64,000 nt of DNA from NCBI RefSeq assembly GCF_016775475.1, contig NZ_JAEUXJ010000007.1, positions 231,494 through 295,493 of the forward strand. Direction: 5' to 3'. The notes beneath the pieces are model-generated. The model was not told where the DNA came from. It worked only from the letters and a program-made list of their open reading frames with translations, and did not search any database. A program made the position numbers and the translations under genes. The first letter of the stretch is position 1, and each line of letters opens with the position of its first letter. The stretch comes from Belnapia mucosa. GTDB lineage: Bacteria; Pseudomonadota; Alphaproteobacteria; Acetobacterales; Acetobacteraceae. Below, piece after piece: positions 53,619 through 64,000 of the stretch.

Positions 53619-54676
53619 TGGCCCGCATCGCCTTCGAGCATCTGGCGCATCTCTATCCCGGCAGCAGCGCACATGCGCTGAAGCCGATGGATATGGTCTG
53701 GGAGGATGCCGGCGCCTATGCGCTGCTCGGGCCCTCCGGCTGCGGCAAGACGACGCTGCTGAATATCGTCTCCGGCCTGTTACGGCCGAGCGAGGGGCGG
53801 GTGCTCTTCGACGGGCGGGACGTGACGGCGCTGCCGACCGAGCGGCGCAACGTGGCGCAGGTGTTCCAATTCCCCGTGGTCTACGACACGATGACGGTAC
53901 GGGAGAACCTGGCTTTCCCCCTGCGCAACCGCGGCGTGCCCGCGGCGGCGGCCAGGGCGCGGGTCGAGCATGTGGCGGGACTGCTCGGGCTGAGCGCGAT
54001 GCTCGACCGGCGGGCGCGCAATCTTGGCGCCGACGACAAGCAGAAGATCTCGCTCGGCCGGGGCCTGGTGCGCGACGATGTCGCCGCCATCCTCTTCGAC
54101 GAGCCGCTGACGGTGATCGACCCGCATCTGAAATGGGAGTTGCGCTCGCGGCTGAAGGAGCTGCATCGCCAGGTGCCGGTGACGATGATCTATGTCACCC
54201 ATGACCAGACCGAGGCACTAACCTTCGCCGACCGGGTCGTCGTCATGTCGGAAGGCGAGGTGGTGCAGGTCGGCACGCCGGAGGCGCTGTTCGACCGGCC
54301 GGCGCATACTTTCGTCGGGCATTTCATCGGCAGCCCGGGGATGAACCTGCTGCCCTGCGCGGTGGAGGGCGATGCCGCCATCCTGCCGGGCGGCCACCGG
54401 ATCGGGCTGCCGCGGGCCTATCCGCGGCTCTCGGGCAGGCTGGAGCTCGGCATCCGGCCGGAATTCGCCGCCCTCGCCCGGGACGGGCTGCCGGTGACGC
54501 TGCGGCGCATCGAGGATCTCGGGCGCCGGCGCATCGCGCGGGTGGAGCTGGAGGGGATGCCCTTCGCCGCCACCCTGCCGGAGGGCATGGCGGTGCCGGC
54601 CGAGCCGCGCCTCGCCCTCGACCCTGCGCGCCTGCATGTCTATGCCGATGGCCGCCTGGCGGCCGGGGAGGGCTGA
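53618..54676 (+). CDS. glpT: Glycerol ABC transporter ATPase GlpT (signature motif degenerate)
   Basis: The second ATP-binding subunit, 352 residues. It has Walker A GPSGCGKT (38-45), Walker B ILFDEPLTVID, and the switch His195 in YVTHDQTEA. The ABC signature LSGGQ is replaced by LGADD (136-140) in NLGADDKQKISLGRG. The D-loop is also altered. A C-terminal TOBE-like domain is present. It overlaps the end of glpS by one base. Confidence 0.92.
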   Translation: MARIAFEHLAHLYPGSSAHALKPMDMVWEDAGAYALLGPSGCGKTTLLNIVSGLLRPSEGRVLFDGRDVTALPTERRNVAQVFQFPVVYDTMTVRENLAFPLRNRGVPAAAARARVEHVAGLLGLSAMLDRRARNLGADDKQKISLGRGLVRDDVAAILFDEPLTVIDPHLKWELRSRLKELHRQVPVTMIYVTHDQTEALTFADRVVVMSEGEVVQVGTPEALFDRPAHTFVGHFIGSPGMNLLPCAVEGDAAILPGGHRIGLPRAYPRLSGRLELGIRPEFAALARDGLPVTLRRIEDLGRRRIARVELEGMPFAATLPEGMAVPAEPRLALDPARLHVYADGRLAAGEG

Positions 54677-54679
54677 GCG

Positions 54680-55563
<884 letters not shown>

Positions 55564-55567
<4 letters not shown>

Positions 55568-56433
55568 GCGGCGCGACCCTGGCCCCGGCCGCCCTTGCCG
55601 AGACGCGCGCCCCGGCCGAGAGCGGCGCGCTGCGCGCCGCGGTGCCGCGGGTGGTGCTGGTGCTCTACATCCTGTTCCTGCTCGTGCCGATCTACTGGCT
55701 CGTGAACATGAGCCTGAAGACCAATCTCGAGATCAACTCGGGGATGACGCTCTGGCCGCAGAACCCGACGCTGGAGCACTACCGGCGCATCTTCACCGAT
55801 GCCTCCTGGTACAGCGGCTATATCAACAGCCTGACCTATGTGGCCCTGAACACGGTGATCTCGCTCGCCGTCGCGTTGCCGGCGGCCTATGCCTTCAGCC
55901 GCTACCGCTTCCTCGGCGACAAGCATCTGTTCTTCTGGCTGCTCTCCAACCGGATGGCGCCGCCGGCGGTCTTCGCGCTGCCCTTCTTCCAGCTCTACAG
56001 CGCGGTTGGGCTGTTCGACACGCCCTGGGCGGTGGCGCTGGCGCATTGCCTGTTCAACATCCCCCTCGCGGTCTGGATCCTCGAGGGTTTCATGTCCGGC
56101 GTGCCGCGCGAGATCGACGAGATGGCGGCGATCGATGGCTGGTCCTTCCCGGCCTTCTTCATCCGCCACTTCCTGCCGCTGGTCGCCGGCGGCGTCGGCG
56201 TCGCAGCCTTCTTCTGCTTCATGTTTTCCTGGGTGGAGCTGCTGCTGGCCCGGACGCTGACCACGGTGAACGCGAAGCCCATCGTCGCCACCATGACGCG
56301 CACGGTCTCGGCGGCAGGGATGGATTGGGGCCTGCTCTCGGCGGCGGGCGTGCTGACCATTATCCCGGGCGCCATCGTCATCTGGTTCGTCCGCAACCAC
56401 ATCGCGCGCGGCTTCGCGCTGGGGCGGGTGTGA
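55564..56433 (+). CDS. glpQ: Glycerol ABC transporter permease GlpQ
   Basis: The 289-residue MalG-type permease carries SLKTNLEINSGMTLWPQNPTLEHY and the EAA-loop region EIDEMAAIDGWSFPAFFIRHFLP. The start is GTG, overlapping the previous stop. It ends by overlapping the start of glpU (TGATG). Confidence 0.93.
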
Positions 56434-56714
56434 TGGCGCTCTCCTGGATGGCCTGGACCTGGCAGACGGCGCTGTTCTTCGGCCTTCTGTTCTGCGTGCT
56501 GGCGGTGATGACCCTGCTCGCCGCGCTGCGGCCGGAGCGGGACCGCATCGGTATGCTCGGCCTGCCGACGACACGCGGGGACCGGCTGTTCCTGACGCTG
56601 CTCGGCGCCGCTTTCATCCATCTCGGCTGGCTGGCGCTGGCCGGAGAGGCGCCGCTCTGGGGCGCCAGCTTCGTATCGCTCGCCTATGGGGCGATCATGT
56701 TCCGCTGGGCCTGA
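56433..56714 (+). CDS. glpU: Small membrane protein GlpU of the glycerol importer
   Basis: The 93-residue product has two or three hydrophobic spans and the MGxxxPTTRGDRLF-like segment (GMLGLPTTRGDRLFLTLLG) of the DUF2160 family found in glpSTPQUV operons. It is probably an accessory subunit; its exact function is not established. ATG 56433 overlaps the glpQ stop. Confidence 0.88.
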   Translation: MALSWMAWTWQTALFFGLLFCVLAVMTLLAALRPERDRIGMLGLPTTRGDRLFLTLLGAAFIHLGWLALAGEAPLWGASFVSLAYGAIMFRWA

Positions 56715-56762
56715 ACCACGAGGGCCGGCCGGAAGGCCGGATCTGAGGAGGAGGAAACGCCA

Positions 56763-58538
56763 ATGAATGCCATGACACCGATGGGCCGCCGGAAATGGCT
56801 GCTCGGCAGCGCCGCGGTCCTCGCCGCGCCGGTGCTGCTCCGGCCGAGCCATTCCGTCGCCCAGGGCGTGGATGCCGCGCGGCGCTGGGTCGCCGAGGAA
56901 TTCCAGCCCTCCACGCTCTCGCAAGAGCAGCAGATGCAGGAGATGGAGTGGTTCGCCCGCGCCGCGCAGCCCTTCCGGGGACAGGAGATCAATGTAGTAT
57001 CGGAGACGATCACCACCCATGAATATGAGGCGCGGACCCTGGCGCGCGCCTTCTCCGAGATCACCGGGATCCGCCTGAAGCACGACCTGCTGCAGGAAGG
57101 CGATGTGGTGGAGAAGCTGCAGACCCAGATGCAGTCGGGCCGCAACGTCTATGACGCCTGGGTGAATGACAGCGACCTGATCGGCACGCATTTCCGCTAC
57201 CAGCAGGCGGTGCCGCTCTCCGACTGGATGACGGGCGAGGGCAAGGACCAGACCCTGCCGACCCTCGACCTCGAGGATTTCATCGGCCGCAGCTTCGGCA
57301 CCGGGCCCGATGGCAAGCTCTATCAGCTCCCCGACCAGCAATTCGCCAATGTCTACTGGTTCCGCTACGACTGGTTCAACCGCCCGGCCATCAAAGAGGC
57401 CTTCAAGCGGCAATTCGGCTACGACCTCGGCGTGCCGGTGAACTGGTCTGCCTATGAGGACATCGCCGAGTTCTTCACCAATACGGTGAAGGAGGTCGAT
57501 GGGGTCAAGGTCTATGGCCATATGGACTATGGCAAGAAGGACCCCTCGCTCGGCTGGCGCTTCACCGATGCCTGGCTCTCCATGGCCGGCAATGGCGACC
57601 GCGGCATCCCGAACGGCAAGCCGGTCGATGAATGGGGTATCCGCATGGAAGGCTGCCGCCCGACCGGCTCCTCCATCGAACGCGGTGGCGACACCAATGG
57701 GCCGGCGGCGGTCTACTCGATCACCAAGTATATCGAGTGGCTGAAGAAATATGCCCCGCCCGAGGCGGCGGGCATGACCTTCTCCGAGAGCGGGCCGGTG
57801 CCGGCGCAGGGCAATATCGCCCAGCAGATCTTCTGGTACACCGCCTTCACCGCCGATATGGTGAAGCCCGGCCTGCCGGTGGTGAATGCCGATGGCACGC
57901 CGAAATGGCGCATGGCGCCCTCACCGAAGGGCGCCTATTGGAAGGAGGGGATGAAGCTCGGCTACCAGGATGCCGGTTCCTGGACCCTGCTGAAATCCAC
58001 CCCGGTGGATCGCCGCCGCGCCGCCTGGCTTTATGCGCAGTTCTGCGTCGCCAAATCGACCAGCCTGAAGAAGAGCCATGTCGGCCTCACCTTCATCCGT
58101 GAGAGCGATATCTGGCATCAGTCCTTCACCGACCGCGCCAAGCAGCTCGGCGGGCTGATCGAGTTCTACCGCTCCCCAGCGCGGGTGCAGTGGACGCCGA
58201 CAGGGGTGAACATTCCTGACTATCCGCGCCTGGCGCAGCTCTGGTGGCAGAATATCGGCGATGCCTCCTCGGGCGCGAAGACGCCGCAGGCGGCGATGGA
58301 TTCGCTGGCGGCGGCGCAGGACAGCGTGCTGGAGCGCTTGCAGCGCGCCAATGTGCAGGGCGAGTGCGGTCCGCGGCTCAACCCGCGCACCAATGCCGAG
58401 CATTGGTACGAGCAGGCGCAAAAGGACGGCAATATCGCGCCGCAGCGGAAGCTGGCGAATGAGAAGCCGCAGGGTGAGACGGTCGATTACGACAAGCTCA
58501 TCCAGAGCTGGCCCGCCAACCCGCCGCGCCGCGGCTGA
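56763..58538 (+). CDS. glpV: Glycerol ABC transporter periplasmic binding protein GlpV
   Basis: The 591-residue product has a signal peptide with a twin-arginine-like start ([17 protein letters not shown]). The long family 1 binding-protein domain that follows is characteristic of GlpV, including [27 protein letters not shown] and [20 protein letters not shown] stretches. It is longer than usual sugar-binding proteins, as normal for GlpV. The ATG follows GAGGAGGAAACGCC, a strong ribosome-binding site fitting high expression. Confidence 0.93.
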   Translation: MNAMTPMGRRKWLLGSAAVLAAPVLLRPSHSVAQGVDAARRWVAEEFQPSTLSQEQQMQEMEWFARAAQPFRGQEINVVSETITTHEYEARTLARAFSEITGIRLKHDLLQEGDVVEKLQTQMQSGRNVYDAWVNDSDLIGTHFRYQQAVPLSDWMTGEGKDQTLPTLDLEDFIGRSFGTGPDGKLYQLPDQQFANVYWFRYDWFNRPAIKEAFKRQFGYDLGVPVNWSAYEDIAEFFTNTVKEVDGVKVYGHMDYGKKDPSLGWRFTDAWLSMAGNGDRGIPNGKPVDEWGIRMEGCRPTGSSIERGGDTNGPAAVYSITKYIEWLKKYAPPEAAGMTFSESGPVPAQGNIAQQIFWYTAFTADMVKPGLPVVNADGTPKWRMAPSPKGAYWKEGMKLGYQDAGSWTLLKSTPVDRRRAAWLYAQFCVAKSTSLKKSHVGLTFIRESDIWHQSFTDRAKQLGGLIEFYRSPARVQWTPTGVNIPDYPRLAQLWWQNIGDASSGAKTPQAAMDSLAAAQDSVLERLQRANVQGECGPRLNPRTNAEHWYEQAQKDGNIAPQRKLANEKPQGETVDYDKLIQSWPANPPRRG

Positions 58539-58591
58539 TCCGAAGGGTGGGGGCTTCGGCTCCCACCCCCCACTCGACAGAGGTTCTGCCC

Positions 58592-60088
58592 ATGCCCGCC
58601 GAAGGCCATATCCTCGCCCTCGACCAGGGCACCACCTCGACCCGCGCGATCATCTTCCGCATGCCCGACCTCATGCCGGTCGCCTCGGCGCAGCAGGAGT
58701 TCGCGCAGCACTATCCACAATCCGGCTGGGTGGAGCATGAGGCGGAGGATCTCTGGGAGACCTCGCTGGCGGTGATGCGGGAGGCGATCGGCAAGGCGGG
58801 GCTGGAACCCGCGCAGATCGCCGGCATCGGCATTGCCAACCAGCGGGAGACGACGCTGGTCTGGGACCGGCGCACCGGCCGGCCGATCCATCGCGCCATC
58901 GTCTGGCAGGACCGGCGGACGGCCGCCACCTGCGCCGGGCTGCGCGAGGCGGCGCATGCGCCGGCCGTCGCCGCCACGACCGGGCTGCTGATCGATCCCT
59001 ATTTCTCGGCGACCAAGATCGCCTGGATGCTGGATGCCGTCCCCGGCGCCCGCGATGCGGCGGAGCGGGGCGAGCTGGCCTTCGGCACCGTCGATACCTT
59101 CCTGCTCTGGCGCCTGACGGCGGGGCGGGTGCATGCGACGGATGCGACCAATGCCGCCCGCACCATGCTCTTCGACATCCGCACCGGCGCCTGGGACCCG
59201 GCGATGGGCGAGCTGTTCCGCGTGCCGATGGGGATGCTGCCGGAGGTGCGGGATTGCGCCGCCGCATTCGGCAGCACCACGGTGCTGGGCGCTGCCATCC
59301 CCGTGCTCGGCATCGCCGGGGACCAGCAGGCGGCGACGGTGGGGCAGGCCTGCTTCCAGCCGGGCATGATGAAATCCACCTATGGCACGGGCTGTTTCGC
59401 CCTGCTCAACACCGGCGATGCGCCCGTCGCCTCCCGCCACCGGCTGCTGACCACCATCGCCTATCAGCTCGGCGGCAAGCGGACCTATGCGCTGGAAGGC
59501 GCGATCTTCGTCGCCGGCGCCGCGGTGCAGTGGCTGCGCGACGGGCTCGGCATCATCAAGGACGCGGCCGAAAGCGGCGCGCTGGCGGCGCAATCCGATC
59601 CGGCCGGGCGGCTCTTCCTGGTGCCGGCCTTCGTCGGCCTCGGCGTGCCGCATTGGGATGCGGAGGCGCGGGGGACGATCCATGGCCTCACCCGCGCCTC
59701 GGGCCGGGCCGATTTCGCGCGGGCGGCGCTGGAGAGTGTTGGCTACCAGACGCGCGACCTGTTGGAGGCGATGCAGGCTGATCTGGGCGCCGGGACCGGG
59801 GCGGTGCTGCGGGTGGATGGCGGCATGGTCGCCTCCGACTGGACGATGCAATTCCTGGCGGACATCCTGGGCGCCCCGGTGGACCGGCCCACCATCCGGG
59901 AGACGACGGCGCTGGGTGCTGCCTATCTCGCCGGGCTGCAGGCCGGGCTCTGCCCGGAGCCGGTGGAATTCGCCGCCCACTGGCAGCTGGAGCGGCGCTT
60001 CACCCCGGCGATGGCCGAGCCCGAGCGAGCGGCCGCCTATGCCGGCTGGCGGCGGGCGGTGCAGCGGACCCTCTCCGACCCCGGCTGA
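58592..60088 (+). CDS. glpK: Glycerol kinase
   Basis: The enzyme phosphorylates glycerol to glycerol-3-phosphate for GlpD. The 498-residue product starts [15 protein letters not shown], has [16 protein letters not shown] and a [12 protein letters not shown] block. FGGY-family motifs and the C-terminal [20 protein letters not shown] complete it. Length is normal. It closes the glycerol operon, 53 bp after glpV. The ATG at 58592 gives the family N-terminus. Confidence 0.95.
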   Translation: MPAEGHILALDQGTTSTRAIIFRMPDLMPVASAQQEFAQHYPQSGWVEHEAEDLWETSLAVMREAIGKAGLEPAQIAGIGIANQRETTLVWDRRTGRPIHRAIVWQDRRTAATCAGLREAAHAPAVAATTGLLIDPYFSATKIAWMLDAVPGARDAAERGELAFGTVDTFLLWRLTAGRVHATDATNAARTMLFDIRTGAWDPAMGELFRVPMGMLPEVRDCAAAFGSTTVLGAAIPVLGIAGDQQAATVGQACFQPGMMKSTYGTGCFALLNTGDAPVASRHRLLTTIAYQLGGKRTYALEGAIFVAGAAVQWLRDGLGIIKDAAESGALAAQSDPAGRLFLVPAFVGLGVPHWDAEARGTIHGLTRASGRADFARAALESVGYQTRDLLEAMQADLGAGTGAVLRVDGGMVASDWTMQFLADILGAPVDRPTIRETTALGAAYLAGLQAGLCPEPVEFAAHWQLERRFTPAMAEPERAAAYAGWRRAVQRTLSDPG

Positions 60089-60131
60089 GGGCAGGCATCC
60101 GGGGCCCGGGCTGCCGCGTTACCGGCCTGCC

Positions 60132-60518
60132 ATGACCCTGCGCCTCCTCCCCCTGCTCGCCCTGTCGCTGCTCGCCGCCTGCGCGAGCGGCACCACCGAG
60201 GAATTCGATCGCCGGATTGCGACCTATATCGGCCGTCCGGAAGCGGATGTGGTCGGCAATCTCGGCGTGCCGAGCCGGACCTATGACGGGGACGGGCGGC
60301 GCCTGCTGCAATACGACATCTTCCGACCCTCCTCCTCGCCCGCCATCATCCCGGGCATCGGCCTCGGCTTCGGCGGACCCGGCTTCGGGATCGGCACCGG
60401 GCTCGGCTTCGGCTTCGGCGGCCAGCCGGATACCTGCCAGCTCGTCTTCGAATCCCGCGAGGGGCGGATCACCAGCTTTAACCGCCAGGGCCGGGGTTGC
60501 GTCGCCACCGCGGCCTGA
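60132..60518 (+). CDS. Small lipoprotein of unknown function
   Basis: The 128-residue product has a signal with lipobox LAACASG (Cys17). A soluble part (DRRIATYIGRPEADVVGNLGVPSRTYD, resembling the SmpA/OmlA-style fold of small lipoproteins) and a Gly/Phe-rich middle (60-100, GLGFGGPGFGIG) follow. The last part is beta-rich with two cysteines. The function is unknown. It lies just after glpK on the same strand. Confidence 0.75.
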   Translation: MTLRLLPLLALSLLAACASGTTEEFDRRIATYIGRPEADVVGNLGVPSRTYDGDGRRLLQYDIFRPSSSPAIIPGIGLGFGGPGFGIGTGLGFGFGGQPDTCQLVFESREGRITSFNRQGRGCVATAA

Positions 60519-60580
60519 GAGGTCGTTGCGCGGGCTCCAGCGGGTTCCTACCCTGCCTGCCCTGAAGCCGGGGGAGGAGC

Positions 60581-61771
60581 ATGCAGGCGGGCCATCCCAT
60601 CCTGATCACCGGCGGCGGCATCGGCGGCCTGGCCACGGCGCTCGGCCTGGCGCGCCGGGGCTTCCGCAGCATCGTGCTGGAGAAGGCGGCCCGCTTCGGT
60701 GAGATCGGCGCCGGCATCCAGCTCGGCCCCAATGCCTTCCATGCCTTCGACCATCTCGGGGTCGGCGACACCGCCCGCGCCATGGCCGTCTATATCGACC
60801 AGCTGCGGCTGATGGATGCGATGGGCGGCGAGGAGATCACCCATATCGATCTCGGCGAGGGCTTCCGCCGGCGCTTCGGCAACCCCTACGCGGTGATTCA
60901 TCGCGGCGACCTGCACGGCGTCTTCCTGCGCGCCTGCCAGGACAGCCCGCTGGTCGAGCTGCGCACCGCGAGCGCAGTGGCAGGCTATGAGCAGGATGGC
61001 GCCACCGTCACCGCCCTGCTGGCCGGGGGTGGGCGCATTGCCGGCGCGGCGCTGATCGGCGCCGACGGGCTCTGGTCCCGCATTCGGGCGCAGCTGGTGG
61101 GCGACGGCCCGCCGCGCGTCTCCGGCCACACCACCTATCGCAGCGTCATCCCGACCGAGCGGATGCCGGAGGCGCTGCGCTGGAATGCGGCGACGCTCTG
61201 GGCCGGGCCGAAATGCCATATCGTCCACTACCCGCTTTCGGGCTGGGCGCTGTTCAACCTGGTCGTCACCACCCACAACGACGCGCTGGAGCCGGTGGCG
61301 GGCCAGCCGGCCAGCCTTGGGGAGGTGATGCGCGGCTTCGGGCATATCCATCCGCGGGCGCAGGGCATCATCCGCCAGGGCACCGACTGGAAGCTCTGGG
61401 TGCTCTGCGACCGCGAGCCAGTGGAGCGCTGGGTGGATGGCCGCGTCGCGCTGCTCGGCGATGCGGCGCATCCGATGCTGCAATACATGGCCCAGGGCGC
61501 CTGCATGGCGATGGAGGATGCGGTCTGCCTGGCGGAGATGCTGGCGGCGCATCCCGGCCGGATCGAGGCGGGGCTGGGGGCCTATCGCGGGCGGCGGCTG
61601 CTGCGGACCGCGCGGGTGCAGCTGCAATCCCGCGCCATCGGCGAGCATGTCTACCACCCAGCCGGGCCGCATGCGCTGCTGCGCAACGCCATCATGTCCG
61701 CCCGCAGCTCCGAGGAGTGGTACGAGGTGATGGCCTGGCTCTATGGCGGCAGCGGGCTTTCAGGCGGGTAG
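60581..61771 (+). CDS. FAD-dependent aromatic-acid monooxygenase (3-hydroxybenzoate 6-hydroxylase type)
   Basis: The 396-residue product has the GGGIGGLATALGLARRG FAD motif, the internal GADGLWSRIR (DG motif) and VALLGDAAHPMLQYMAQGACMAMEDA (GD motif), all intact. The sequence most resembles class A salicylate/3-hydroxybenzoate hydroxylases, which use NADH to hydroxylate an aromatic acid. The exact ring substrate cannot be read. It is followed 77 bp later by an MFS transporter, which may import the substrate. Confidence 0.9.
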   Translation: MQAGHPILITGGGIGGLATALGLARRGFRSIVLEKAARFGEIGAGIQLGPNAFHAFDHLGVGDTARAMAVYIDQLRLMDAMGGEEITHIDLGEGFRRRFGNPYAVIHRGDLHGVFLRACQDSPLVELRTASAVAGYEQDGATVTALLAGGGRIAGAALIGADGLWSRIRAQLVGDGPPRVSGHTTYRSVIPTERMPEALRWNAATLWAGPKCHIVHYPLSGWALFNLVVTTHNDALEPVAGQPASLGEVMRGFGHIHPRAQGIIRQGTDWKLWVLCDREPVERWVDGRVALLGDAAHPMLQYMAQGACMAMEDAVCLAEMLAAHPGRIEAGLGAYRGRRLLRTARVQLQSRAIGEHVYHPAGPHALLRNAIMSARSSEEWYEVMAWLYGGSGLSGG

Positions 61772-61848
61772 CAGAACGACCCCGGCGGGCGGTTTCGTCG
61801 CCTTGGGCTTTCCCCTAGCCTCGCCGTCAAGACGATCCGAGGAACGCC

Positions 61849-63078
61849 ATGGCCCGCTTCCGGCGGCTGCCCGACCCCGAAGCCGCGGCCGCCCCGGGCG
61901 TGATCCCGGCCCCCTTGCCGCCCATGCCCTGGGCGCTGCTGGCGGCCTGCTGCTTCGGCATGTTCGCCGCCTCTTCCTCCGGCACCACCCGGGCGCCCTT
62001 CCTGATCGAGATGGCTCGGGACCTGGACACCAGCCTGCCGCTGGTCGGCAACCTCATGGCACTGACCTCGGTGGCCTGGGGCATCGCCTCGGTGCTGGCG
62101 GGAGCCTGGTCGGACCGCTGGGGGCGAAGGCCATTCCTCGCGGGCGGGCCGGTGGCGCTGGCGCTCTGCATGCTCGGCGTGGCCGGCGCCGGCTCCTATG
62201 TCTGGGTCGCGGTCTGGGCGACGCTCGGCGGCGGCTGTTCCGGCGCATTCACCGGCGTGCTGATGGCCGAGGCCTCGGCGCGGGTGGTGGACCGGCAGCG
62301 GGGGCGGGCGCTGGGCTGGGTGATGGCCGGGCAATCGCTGACCCTGTTGGTCGGCGTGCCGCTGGCCGCCTGGATCGGCGCCTGGGTCGGCTGGCGCGGC
62401 GTGCATCAGGTCGTGGCTGGCATCGCCGTGCTGGCGGCACTGTCCCTGGTGCTGACGACCCTGCGCCCGGTGCCGGTGGCGCCCGGCCCCCGTCCGCCCC
62501 GCACCGGCACCCGCGCTGCCCTGACCGGGCCGGTGCTGCGGCTGCTGGCCATGGGGGTGGCGGAGCGCATCTGCTACGGGCTGATCGCGGTCTATTTCGC
62601 CACCTTCCTGCAATCCACCTATGGGCTGAGCCTCGCGGGGGTGGCGGTGCCGCTGGCGGTCTTCGCCGCCGGCAGCATCCTCGGCACCATCCTTGGTGGA
62701 CAGCTGGCCGACCGGCTGCCGGACCGACGGCTGACTTTCGCCGGCGCCATGATCGGTGCCGCCGGGCTGGCGGTGGTGCTGTTCGGCTGGACGCCGGGGC
62801 TCGGCACCTCGGTCGCGCTTGGCTTCGCCTATGTCTTCGTCAATGCCATCGCCCGGCCGAGCCTGATGGCGGCGCTGGCCAATGTGCCGGAGGAGCATCG
62901 CGGCACGGTGCTCGGCCTCAACGTCACTTCGGCCAGCATCGGCTGGCTGGGCGCCGCCTCGCTCGGCGGCTGGATGATGGCGGGCTGGGGCTTCGGCGGC
63001 TTCGGGCCGCTGGCGGCCGGGATCGGGCTGCTGGGGGCGGTGCTGGCGCTGACAGGGCGGCAGAACCGCGGCGTCTGA
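61849..63078 (+). CDS. Major facilitator superfamily transporter
   Basis: The 409-residue product has twelve predicted membrane spans. The cytosolic loop motif GAWSDRWGRRPFL (between spans 2 and 3) and a second copy GGQLADRLPDRRL between spans 8 and 9 are both present. The transported compound is unknown. It is the gene after the aromatic monooxygenase and may be its partner. Confidence 0.9.
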   Translation: MARFRRLPDPEAAAAPGVIPAPLPPMPWALLAACCFGMFAASSSGTTRAPFLIEMARDLDTSLPLVGNLMALTSVAWGIASVLAGAWSDRWGRRPFLAGGPVALALCMLGVAGAGSYVWVAVWATLGGGCSGAFTGVLMAEASARVVDRQRGRALGWVMAGQSLTLLVGVPLAAWIGAWVGWRGVHQVVAGIAVLAALSLVLTTLRPVPVAPGPRPPRTGTRAALTGPVLRLLAMGVAERICYGLIAVYFATFLQSTYGLSLAGVAVPLAVFAAGSILGTILGGQLADRLPDRRLTFAGAMIGAAGLAVVLFGWTPGLGTSVALGFAYVFVNAIARPSLMAALANVPEEHRGTVLGLNVTSASIGWLGAASLGGWMMAGWGFGGFGPLAAGIGLLGAVLALTGRQNRGV

Positions 63079-63095
63079 GCGGCGCTTTTCGTCCT

Positions 63096-63614
63096 ATGGC
63101 CCATCCTGCCCCGATCCGTGTGAACCGTGCGCCCGTGCTGACCCTCTGGGCCACGGTGGTGGCGGAGCGGCTCGGCCATCCGCCGGACACCGCGCTCAGC
63201 CTCGGCAGCGCCGTCGCCGGCACCGCGGCGCGGGCCAAGGCGCGGCGGCTGGGGCTGGCGGAGGAGCATCCGCATGCCGAGGGCGGGGCAGCGCGGCCGC
63301 GCCGGACCACAAGGCTGCTCGGGCGGGACATCCCTCTGGCCCATGACAAGGATGGGGTGGAGCTGGCCAATGCCGGCGGCCATGCCGCGCCGGCGGCCCC
63401 GGTCGCCGCTTATCTCGCCCGCGCCTTCGGGCCGCGCCTGGCGGAGGCCCGGGCGGCGATGGAGGCGCTGGCCGCCGGGCTGGAGCCCGAGGAGCTGAAC
63501 CGCATCGGCTTCCGTCTCTATGAGGCCTTCCGGCCGGAGGTGCCGGAGGATGTCCGCGGCTGGGGCGCCAAGGGGGAGCTGCGGCTGGAGAGGATCGCCG
63601 CCGCGGCTGGCTGA
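63096..63614 (+). CDS. Conserved protein of unknown function
   Basis: The 172-residue product begins IRVNRAPVLTLWATVVAERLG and contains ALSLGSAVAGTAARAKARRLGL. It has a central charged region and a C-terminal FRPEVPEDVRGWGAKGELRLE. From memory this pattern occurs in uncharacterised proteobacterial proteins, but I cannot name a function. It is soluble with no signal peptide. It begins 17 bp after the transporter gene. The ATG lacks an obvious ribosome-binding site, so it may be translationally coupled. Confidence 0.7.
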   Translation: MAHPAPIRVNRAPVLTLWATVVAERLGHPPDTALSLGSAVAGTAARAKARRLGLAEEHPHAEGGAARPRRTTRLLGRDIPLAHDKDGVELANAGGHAAPAAPVAAYLARAFGPRLAEARAAMEALAAGLEPEELNRIGFRLYEAFRPEVPEDVRGWGAKGELRLERIAAAAG

Positions 63615-64000
63615 AGGCGATCGCGCCTCCGCAACGGCATCTGTCATCAGGCTGAAAAAAATCCGCAGTTAGGGCTTGTGGCGGCCGGCGCGAGGCGCTA
63701 TTTCCGCGCTCCGCCGTAAGGTGGCCTTGTAAGTTGGTCCGAGTAATCGGAGGCAAGGGTTGGTAGTTATGAAGACCAGCCTTTGTATTCGTCGAAAGCG
63801 GACCGGCCGAAAGGAAGATAAAAAAAAGGTCTTGAAGGTCGCGCCGCAGTGCGCTACATGATGGGCCACCGGACGATGCCGAGCCTGACGGTTTGAGCTT
63901 CTGACGGTTTGCTCATTGATATTTGCATCTGGTTTTCTGGAAGTTTTGATGGCTTTGTCGTTGTTTGGCGCGGTTGCGTTGGATGGCTGATGGGGTTTCA
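63615..64000. other. Window end, no gene seen
   Basis: About 386 bp, less G+C-rich than the rest and with A-runs near 63655 and 63820. The rightward fragment RYMMGHRTMPSLTV ending at 63897 looks slightly protein-like but has no start or family. The composition suggests the edge of another acquired segment. Confidence 0.35.

Overview
The window reads as chromosome of a very G+C-rich alphaproteobacterium. The glycerol operon of the glpSTPQUV type, the Bug/TctC-type solute-binding protein, the HWE histidine kinase and the codon use suggest an Acetobacteraceae or Roseomonas-like member of the Rhodospirillales. That placement is inference, because no rRNA gene is present to confirm it.

Layout. 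1-16 kb is ordinary chromosome: the end of sucA and sucB (2-oxoglutarate dehydrogenase), feoAB (ferrous iron uptake), a PemK/MazF-type toxin-antitoxin pair, a 2'-5' RNA ligase-like protein, an EcsC-family protein, a molybdopterin oxidoreductase, a class III CoA-transferase, an acetyltransferase and an acyl-CoA dehydrogenase-like flavoprotein. 16.57-25.91 kb is a 9.3-kb integrated element in the 3' end of a tRNA-Arg(CCG) gene. It is bounded by a perfect 47-bp direct repeat and visibly poorer in G+C. It carries small envelope proteins, a cold-shock protein, a tandem ferredoxin-like-fold protein, a methyltransferase, a cysteine hydrolase, a complete IS5-family insertion, a serine recombinase, and a tyrosine integrase whose catalytic domain has an internal in-frame deletion.

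27.9-36.1 kb is a divergent sugar cluster. A leftward operon encodes an ABC solute-binding protein, two permeases, a zinc alcohol dehydrogenase, a PfkB kinase and a class I aldolase. A rightward pair encodes a DeoR regulator and a mannitol-dehydrogenase-family enzyme. The kinase and aldolase resemble YihV and YihT of sulfoquinovose degradation, yet the isomerase and sulfoquinovosidase of that pathway are absent. This is the best candidate in the window for an undescribed pathway.

36-50 kb holds a PAS/HWE histidine kinase, a PhzF-like protein, a PAP2-type membrane protein, a dicarboxylate symporter gene broken by two frameshifts, a GH16-like protein with C-terminal repeats, a three-subunit molybdenum aldehyde dehydrogenase (PaoABC type), a short-chain dehydrogenase, a beta-propeller protein and a YeeE/YedE transporter. 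50.1-60.1 kb is a complete glycerol regulon, glpR-D-S-T-P-Q-U-V-K, in which the two ABC ATPases carry complementary degenerate motifs. 60.1-64 kb holds a small lipoprotein, an aromatic-acid-type flavin monooxygenase, an MFS transporter and a conserved unknown protein.
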